9,685 bases of DNA from Spirochaetaceae bacterium (GTDB lineage: Bacteria > Spirochaetota > Spirochaetia > SZUA-6 > Bin103). The translations under genes were made by a program, and so were the position numbers. The stretch is taken from NCBI GenBank assembly GCA_028820215.1, contig JAPPKD010000104.1, positions 1-9,685 of the forward strand, written 5' to 3'. Numbering within the stretch: position 1 is the first letter of the stretch; each line of letters starts with the position of its first letter. Under the pieces are notes generated by a model. The model saw only the letters and a list, made by a program, of their open reading frames with translations. It did not search any database and was not told the origin of the DNA. Below, piece after piece: positions 6,654 to 9,685 of this stretch.

Positions 6654-7760
6654 TCAGTTTACCCTCCTCCGCTTGTAGAAAGGCCGTTCGACGACGGTGG
6701 CGACTACCGGTCGGCCTCGGATGGTCACCAATAGCTCGCCACCCACCGCCGCGTGCGCCCGCCCCACCAGCCCCATGGCCACGCTGAGCTCCAGCCAGGG
6801 AGCGTATCCGCCGCTCATCACCATGCCCGCCGGCTCGCCGCCGATGGTCGTGATCGCGAATCCGGCTCGCGCGATCGCGCGTCCATCGATCTTCAGGCAG
6901 GCTAGGCACCGCGCCACGCCGGCAGTGCGCTGGGCGGCGATGGCGGACGCGCCGACGTACGCGTCCCCCGTCGACACGAACCGGCCGAGCCCCACCTCCA
7001 GCGGCGACACCTCGCGCGTGAGCTCGTGCCCATACAGCGGGAACGACGCCTCCAGGCGCAGCGTGTCGCGCGCCCCGAGCCCGGCAGGCTGCAGGCCGGC
7101 GGAGGCGCCCGCTTCCAGCAGCGCCGTCCACAGCGCCTCCGTGCGCCCGGCGGCGGCAAACAGCTCGAACCCGTCCTCGCCGGTGTAGCCGGTGCGCGCC
7201 ACCAGCGCGGGGACGCCCGCCACATCCATCTCCCGGCAGCGATAGATGCCGATGGCGGCCAAGTCGGCCGCGGCCACGCACTGCAGGATCGCCTCCGCGC
7301 GCGGGCCCTGGATGGCGATCAGCCCGAACTCGGCGCTCCGGTCGCGCAGGTCGACGCCGCTCAAGCCGGCGGCGACCGCGCGCGCGTGCTCGGCGACCAC
7401 GCCGGTGTTGGCGGCGTTGGCCACGATGCGGTACCGGTCCTCGCCCAGCCGGTAGACGATCACGTCGTCGATGACCCCGCCCGCGTCGTCCAGGATCAGC
7501 GAGTAGCGAGCCGCGCCGACCGCCAGCCGCCCGATGTCCAGGCAGGCCAGCCGGGTGACGCAGGCGGCGGCGCCGGGGCCGGCCACGTCGATCTCTCCCA
7601 TGTGGCTGACGTCGAACAGGCCGGCCGCGGTGCGCACCGCACGGTGCTCGGCGACGATCCCGGCGTACTGCACGGGCATGCTCCAGCCCGCGAACGGCAC
7701 CATGCGCGCGCCGAGCCGCTCGTGGGCGGCATGCAGCGGCGTACGAAGCAGCGTCGACAT
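6654..7760 (-). CDS. gcvT: Glycine cleavage system T-protein (aminomethyltransferase)
   Basis: A 368-residue cytosolic enzyme of usual length. It releases ammonia from the aminomethyl-lipoyl H-protein and passes the methylene group to tetrahydrofolate. Motifs in order: RTPLHAAHERLGARMVPFAGW at the N terminus, GLFDVSHMGEI near residue 47, GGVIDD with the conserved acidic pair at 98-99, TGYTGEDGFEL near 215, LGARDTLRLEASFPLYGHEL with the folate-region acidic and aromatic residues, and the terminal ERPFYKRR. The frame stays open upstream to 8420, but that part is the transposase read in another frame. The ATG at 7760 is the family start. GGAGG-like sequences at 7780-7784 and 7791-7797 are 19 nt or more upstream, so the ribosome site is weak. 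The IS1 transposase ends 50 nt upstream, where the native promoter or a glycine riboswitch would be expected. Downstream, gcvH is displaced by about 2.1 kb. Confidence 0.97.
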   Translation of the reverse strand: MSTLLRTPLHAAHERLGARMVPFAGWSMPVQYAGIVAEHRAVRTAAGLFDVSHMGEIDVAGPGAAACVTRLACLDIGRLAVGAARYSLILDDAGGVIDDVIVYRLGEDRYRIVANAANTGVVAEHARAVAAGLSGVDLRDRSAEFGLIAIQGPRAEAILQCVAAADLAAIGIYRCREMDVAGVPALVARTGYTGEDGFELFAAAGRTEALWTALLEAGASAGLQPAGLGARDTLRLEASFPLYGHELTREVSPLEVGLGRFVSTGDAYVGASAIAAQRTAGVARCLACLKIDGRAIARAGFAITTIGGEPAGMVMSGGYAPWLELSVAMGLVGRAHAAVGGELLVTIRGRPVVATVVERPFYKRRRVN

Positions 7761-7801
7761 CGTCAAAGAACGATAGCAGCCTCCGGTCAGCTCCTCCAAA
7801 C

Positions 7802-8719
7802 GGTAGTGTCTCACTTTGAGTTGGATTTCTTGCGGGAGCCCCAGGGGGCCGGTTCCGGCGCCATCGCGTCGATCAGGCCGACGATCCATTCGTGGTCCCG
7901 GAACGTCGTCTCGATCCCCGCCTCCATCGCCGGCGTGACCCGCGTGGTCTTGTGCTGGCGGCAGAAGTTGTAGTGCAGGAAGTAGAGCGAGAGCATCGCG
8001 CAGTGGTTCTCCAGCTTCTTCGAGAACGCGTTGGTGAGCCGCGCGAATCGCCGGTTGCTCATGCGGATCGTCAGGTTGTGCCGCTCGACGTGTGAGGTGT
8101 TCGCCTTCCGCATGTCCGGCTGCCCCCGCATCGCCGTCTTCTCGATGCCGCTGCAGACCGCTGGGCTGTAGCGCCGCTCGTCGTCGACGCCCTCGGGGCG
8201 CCCGTAGGTTTTGATGATCTGCGCGAAGTCGGCGGTCGCGCCGAACGCGTCGTCGACGGCCTCCACGTATGCCTTGAGCCCGTCCGTGCTGATCTGCGGC
8301 CGGTCGTCGACGCGGCCTCGGAGATCGTCCATGAAGTCCAGCGCGGTGCGGCCGTCCCGTGGCCCCAACACGTAGCTCAGAATCACCTTGCTGTCGGTAT
8401 CCAACGCCGTGAAGGTCCACACGTCGCCGGCCTCGGGCGGAGGTGACTTCATCGTTTCGACGTTGCCCTCCTTCCCGTAGACGAACGACCAGATCTCATC
8501 GCACTGGATGTGGCGCCGTCCCTTCACGCCCCGCACGTGCGCGTGGTGGTAGGCGTCGGCCGCCGCGCCGGCGTCGCGCAGCAGCTTGGTCACCGTGTTG
8601 ATGCTCACGCCGGTCAGCCGAGTGATCGACCGCATCGACATCCCCTCGACCAGCATCCCGATGATCTGCGCTCGCTTCTCGGTGGGCAGCTTGTTCATGC
8701 CCAAACTATAACACCATGC
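7802..8719 (-). mobile_element. IS1-family insertion sequence (approximate limits)
   Basis: The element is a single transposase gene with short imperfect ends. The left end reads GGTAGTGTCTCACTTTGAG from 7802. The right end, read inward on the minus strand from about 8717, is TGGTGTTATAGTTTGGG. From the T onward, 11 of 17 positions agree. The left end includes the transposase stop, consistent with a compact IS. I find no convincing 8-9 bp target duplication outside these limits, so the true ends may differ by a few bases or the copy may be old or rearranged. It sits between gcvT and the small-gene cluster and does not visibly split a gene. Confidence 0.6.
7811..8698 (-). CDS. IS1-family transposase (single-ORF type)
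   Basis: A 295-residue DDE transposase. The N-terminal helix-turn-helix (EKRAQIIGMLVEGMSMRSI, then TGVSINTVTKLLRDAG) binds the IS ends. The catalytic domain shows a first Asp in IQCDEIWSFVYGKE (near residue 70), a second in STDGLKAY (near 142) and the Glu in NTSHVERHNLTIRMSNRRF (near 205). That spacing and wording are typical of IS1 proteins translated as one ORF, rather than the insA/insB frameshift pair. The ATG at 8698 (MNKLPTEKRAQII) is preferred as the common family start; a TTG at 8704 is possible. A TTGACT (8735-8730) and TATAGT (8710-8705) with a long 19-nt spacer could be a weak promoter, with no ribosome site in the short leader. The gene looks intact, so the IS may still be active. 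Confidence 0.95.
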   Translation of the reverse strand: MNKLPTEKRAQIIGMLVEGMSMRSITRLTGVSINTVTKLLRDAGAAADAYHHAHVRGVKGRRHIQCDEIWSFVYGKEGNVETMKSPPPEAGDVWTFTALDTDSKVILSYVLGPRDGRTALDFMDDLRGRVDDRPQISTDGLKAYVEAVDDAFGATADFAQIIKTYGRPEGVDDERRYSPAVCSGIEKTAMRGQPDMRKANTSHVERHNLTIRMSNRRFARLTNAFSKKLENHCAMLSLYFLHYNFCRQHKTTRVTPAMEAGIETTFRDHEWIVGLIDAMAPEPAPWGSRKKSNSK

Positions 8720-8743
8720 CTACCTATATAGTCAAGCATGGTG
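8712..8743. repeat. Perfect 8-bp inverted repeat beside the IS right end
   Basis: CACCATGC (8712-8719) and GCATGGTG (8736-8743) are exact inverted copies around a 16-nt centre. The centre holds the palindrome CTATATAG and the TTGACT that could be the transposase -35 box. It could be an operator, an IS-end derived repeat or a hairpin. Confidence 0.55.
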
Positions 8744-8754
8744 CATCATAAAGG

Positions 8755-8793
8755 TGGGGCCACTGCAACCCGCAATGGGTTACAGTGGCCCCA
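8755..8793 (-). terminator. Strong 17-bp hairpin, probable terminator of the small-gene cluster
   Basis: The arms 8755-8771 and 8777-8793 pair over 17 bp around the loop gcaat, with one imperfect position (8766 with 8782). On the plus strand that position is a C/A mismatch, while on the minus strand it becomes a G-U wobble. An RNA made from the minus strand would therefore be fully paired. The minus-strand hairpin is followed by ACCUUUAUG, a weak U tract. It lies downstream of the three leftward small genes, so it could end their transcript and shield the IS. It may instead be a mobile repeat. Confidence 0.45.
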
Positions 8794-8807
8794 ACCACCA
8801 GCACCTT

Positions 8808-8878
8808 GGGGGCGGTCTAGGAAGATCTGGCCACGGCTTCTCACCCATACCAGAGGGGTTCAATTCCCCCCGCCTCCA
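8808..8878 (+). ncRNA. tRNA-like or tmRNA-like element (acceptor stem plus T arm)
   Basis: The 5' GGGGGCG (8808-8814) pairs with CGCCTCC (8871-8877) over 7 bp with one G-U, and is followed by a discriminator A at 8878. Before the 3' strand lies a proper T arm: GGGG (8855-8858), the loop TTCAATT, then CCCC (8866-8869). A further 5-bp helix, TCTGG/CCAGA (8826-8830 with 8850-8854), stacks directly on the T arm, where tmRNA has helix 2 rather than a normal anticodon arm. I cannot fold a convincing D arm or anticodon arm, and CCA is not encoded. GGGGGCG...CGCCTCCA is the acceptor typical of many tmRNAs, but at 71 nt there is no room for the tag-coding part. It could be a degenerate tRNA, an internally deleted tmRNA, or an attachment-site copy of a tmRNA/tRNA 3' end. 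Confidence 0.45.
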
Positions 8879-8879
8879 A

Positions 8880-8906
8880 TCCGTCCCGACTCAGCGCAGG
8901 GGCGGA
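8880..8906 (+). terminator. Hairpin directly after the tRNA-like element
   Basis: TCCGTCCC (8880-8887) pairs with GGGGCGGA (8899-8906) over 8 bp, with one U-G pair that exists only in plus-strand RNA. The sequence CTTCTCATTC follows. The position, one base after the tRNA-like 3' end, suits a weak intrinsic terminator for a plus-strand small RNA. Confidence 0.4.
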
Positions 8907-8911
8907 CTTCT

Positions 8912-8948
8912 CATTCAGGTTCTACGGCCGGTCCCTACCGGCTGAATG
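8912..8948. repeat. Nested palindrome over the 3' end of the coiled-coil gene
   Basis: CATTCAG (8912-8918) is the exact inverse of CTGAATG (8942-8948). Inside it GCCGGT (8927-8932) faces ACCGGC (8937-8942) with a 4-nt loop. In RNA this gives two stacked stems with a one-sided bulge that cover the stop codon of the leftward gene. It may help terminate or stabilise that mRNA. Confidence 0.4.
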
Positions 8949-9112
8949 CCAAGGCGTTCCTCAATCACGGAGAACCGCCGGTTATGCCCCTCGGCCATCC
9001 TCTCGACAACGTCGGCCAAGTCGTCGATCTTCTTGTCGATCTGATCGACCTTCTTGTCGAGGCCGTCGATCCGGTCGAGTACGTCCGCGAGGGTCGGTTC
9101 AGGCTGGCCCAT
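8915..9112 (-). CDS. Small coiled-coil protein
   Basis: A 65-residue soluble protein, MGQPEPTLADVLDRIDGLD at the start, dominated by a heptad pattern (DGLDKKVDQIDKKIDDLADV, then VERMAEGHNRRFSVIEERLG). It should form an oligomeric coiled coil; there is no membrane segment or catalytic motif. Many such short proteins occur in phage and plasmid regions, with roles from scaffolding to toxin neutralisation, and none can be assigned here. The ATG at 9112 shares its A with the TGA of the upstream gene (TGATG), which suggests translational coupling; a GTG at 9115 is an alternative. It is the last gene before the structured non-coding stretch. Confidence 0.65.
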   Translation of the reverse strand: MGQPEPTLADVLDRIDGLDKKVDQIDKKIDDLADVVERMAEGHNRRFSVIEERLGIQPVGTGRRT

Positions 9113-9638
9113 CACTTGGCCCAGCGCGCTGCCGCGCCCTGCTGGGCGATCTCCTTGCGGCGCTCCGGGGTGATGGCGTCGGCACGGGCCGCCCCGCCCT
9201 TCTGACCGGCCGCCCGCTTGCCGGGGTGCTTCCCGTCGTGGACGTAGGTCTCCTCGATCTCGCCGGTTGCGATCTTGGCGATGTGGACGGCGTTGGCGAT
9301 CGGGTCGCCGGGCCGCTTCTCTCCGTTCGGTCCGACCACTGGTTGGCCTCCTTCATGCGTGCTCGCTGGCGCTCCGCGCCCCTGCGGCGCAGCTCCATCT
9401 GATTCCGATTACTGCATGCGGTGCTACACGTTACGGCGTTCGGATGGCGCTGGTAGCGTCGAACCTTCATCCGCGTCCGGCAGATCCGGCAATTCGGTGG
9501 CCGTGGGACCAGACCCATTGCGATCAAGCTCGGTTCGACCGCCTCGAACTCCCGCTTGGCCATGTCGATCATCGATCGCGCCATCGCCGTCATGGACATG
9601 AGTATATAGCTTTTTCGGCTGCTGTATACTCCCCGCAT
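9099..9638 (-). CDS. Zinc-finger protein, 3' part overlapping the KGG gene
   Basis: The open frame runs 179 residues. The first 100 look real: a helical lead (MSMTAMARSMIDMAKREFEAVEP), then a C-x2-C...C-x3-C zinc finger (NCRICRTRMKVRR ... AVTCSTACSN) and a basic, arginine-rich helix (NQMELRRRGAERQRARMKEA). Such knuckles followed by a basic tail occur in small phage- and plasmid-borne nucleic-acid-binding proteins; no nuclease motif is seen. The last 78 residues are Ser/Pro/Arg-rich and overlap the KGG gene in another frame, so they are probably not under selection. Either the natural stop was lost, or a frameshift split one zinc-finger-KGG fusion protein. Start is uncertain. The ATG at 9638 has GTGAGG only 2 nt away. 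The ATG at 9599 lacks a ribosome site but follows a precise inverted repeat. Confidence 0.6.
   Translation of the reverse strand: MRGVYSSRKSYILMSMTAMARSMIDMAKREFEAVEPSLIAMGLVPRPPNCRICRTRMKVRRYQRHPNAVTCSTACSNRNQMELRRRGAERQRARMKEANQWSDRTERSGPATRSPTPSTSPRSQPARSRRPTSTTGSTPASGRPVRRAGRPVPTPSPRSAARRSPSRARQRAGPSDGPA
9112..9339 (-). CDS. Small basic protein with KGG...ARW C terminus
   Basis: A 75-residue protein. The N-terminal half contains IANAVHIAKIATGEIEETYV. The C-terminal half, GQKGGAARADAITPERRKEIAQQ then GAAARWAK, is a basic helix found at the end of many short bacterial proteins of unknown function, often thought to bind nucleic acid. The start is GTG at 9339, fixed by a strong AAGGAGG 7 nt upstream. 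The gene lies wholly inside the longer frame of the upstream zinc-finger gene but in a different frame. Its balanced composition shows it is the real coding frame for this stretch. It ends in a TGATG overlap with the coiled-coil gene, so the two are probably made together. Confidence 0.75.
   Translation of the reverse strand: MVGPNGEKRPGDPIANAVHIAKIATGEIEETYVHDGKHPGKRAAGQKGGAARADAITPERRKEIAQQGAAARWAK
9347..9353 (-). promoter_or_regulatory. Strong ribosome binding site of the KGG gene
   Basis: AAGGAGG on the minus strand, 7 nt before the GTG at 9339. It decides the start of that gene and lies inside the zinc-finger frame, in the codons for KEA. Confidence 0.7.
9601..9630. promoter_or_regulatory. 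Operator-like inverted repeat at the zinc-finger gene start
   Basis: AGTATATAGC (9601-9610) and GCTGTATACT (9621-9630) are inverted copies matching at 9 of 10 positions with a 10-nt spacer. The arm centres are 20 bp apart, two helical turns, as for a dimeric repressor. The repeat ends one base before the ATG at 9599. If translation starts at 9638, the repeat lies within the first codons. Confidence 0.45.
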
Positions 9639-9685
9639 TGCCTCACCAGAAATCTAACCCTGCCGAAAGCGTGCCTCATCTAAAA

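Noticed and set aside
7761..7810. Glycine riboswitch upstream of gcvT
   Set aside because: Only 50 nt remain before the IS and no paired aptamer structure is visible.
7026..7973. 315-residue plus-strand open frame
   Set aside because: Antisense shadow running across gcvT and into the transposase gene; crossing two known genes shows it is accidental.
7761..8420. Upstream extension of the gcvT frame
   Set aside because: Reads the transposase gene in another frame; the GcvT family start is at 7760.
7780..8735. Target-site duplication around the IS
   Set aside because: Flanking sequences (cctccaaac on the left, tacctatat on the right) do not match over 8-9 bp.
8738..9205. 155-residue plus-strand open frame
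   Set aside because: Crosses the hairpin, the tRNA-like element and two supported minus-strand genes; no domain seen.
1..9685. CRISPR array or long tandem repeats
   Set aside because: No regularly spaced direct repeats were seen anywhere in the window.

Overview
This is a high-GC bacterial window in which every supportable protein gene lies on the minus strand. Its core is a glycine cleavage operon with the P-protein split into two subunits (GcvPA and GcvPB). That arrangement is usual in Firmicutes, Thermus, Acidobacteria-like lineages and archaea, and unlike the single GcvP of enteric bacteria. With an IS1-family single-ORF transposase and a very GC-biased third codon position, this suggests an uncultured, high-GC, non-gammaproteobacterial organism. 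I cannot fix the phylum.

Layout from right to left, which is the direction of transcription. Positions 9638-8915 hold three small genes: a zinc-finger protein, a basic 'KGG...ARW' protein, and a coiled-coil protein. Positions 8705-8950 hold no gene but are full of structure: a strong hairpin, a tRNA/tmRNA-like element on the plus strand, a terminator-like hairpin and two other palindromes. An IS1-family transposase follows (8698-7811), then gcvT (7760-6654). Next is an anomalous segment of visibly lower GC (about 6653-4571) with a staphylococcal-nuclease-like gene and a secreted lipase-like gene. The operon then resumes with gcvH (4570-4184), gcvPA (4176-2824) and gcvPB (2827-1346). Last come a small membrane/coiled-coil protein (1330-944) and the first 294 residues of a gene that runs off the left edge (884-1).

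GcvT, GcvH, GcvPA and GcvPB together decarboxylate glycine and pass its methylene carbon to tetrahydrofolate. The shared L-protein (lipoamide dehydrogenase) is not in the window. The order T-H-PA-PB, the 7-nt H/PA gap and the ATGA overlap of PA/PB are normal. The operon is abnormal in two places: an IS sits directly upstream of gcvT, and a hydrolase island separates gcvT from gcvH.

The best leads for something undescribed are four: the unrecognised large gene leaving the left edge, the SNase-lipase pair inside gcv, the nested zinc-finger/KGG genes beside a tRNA-like element, and a precise inverted repeat next to the zinc-finger gene start.
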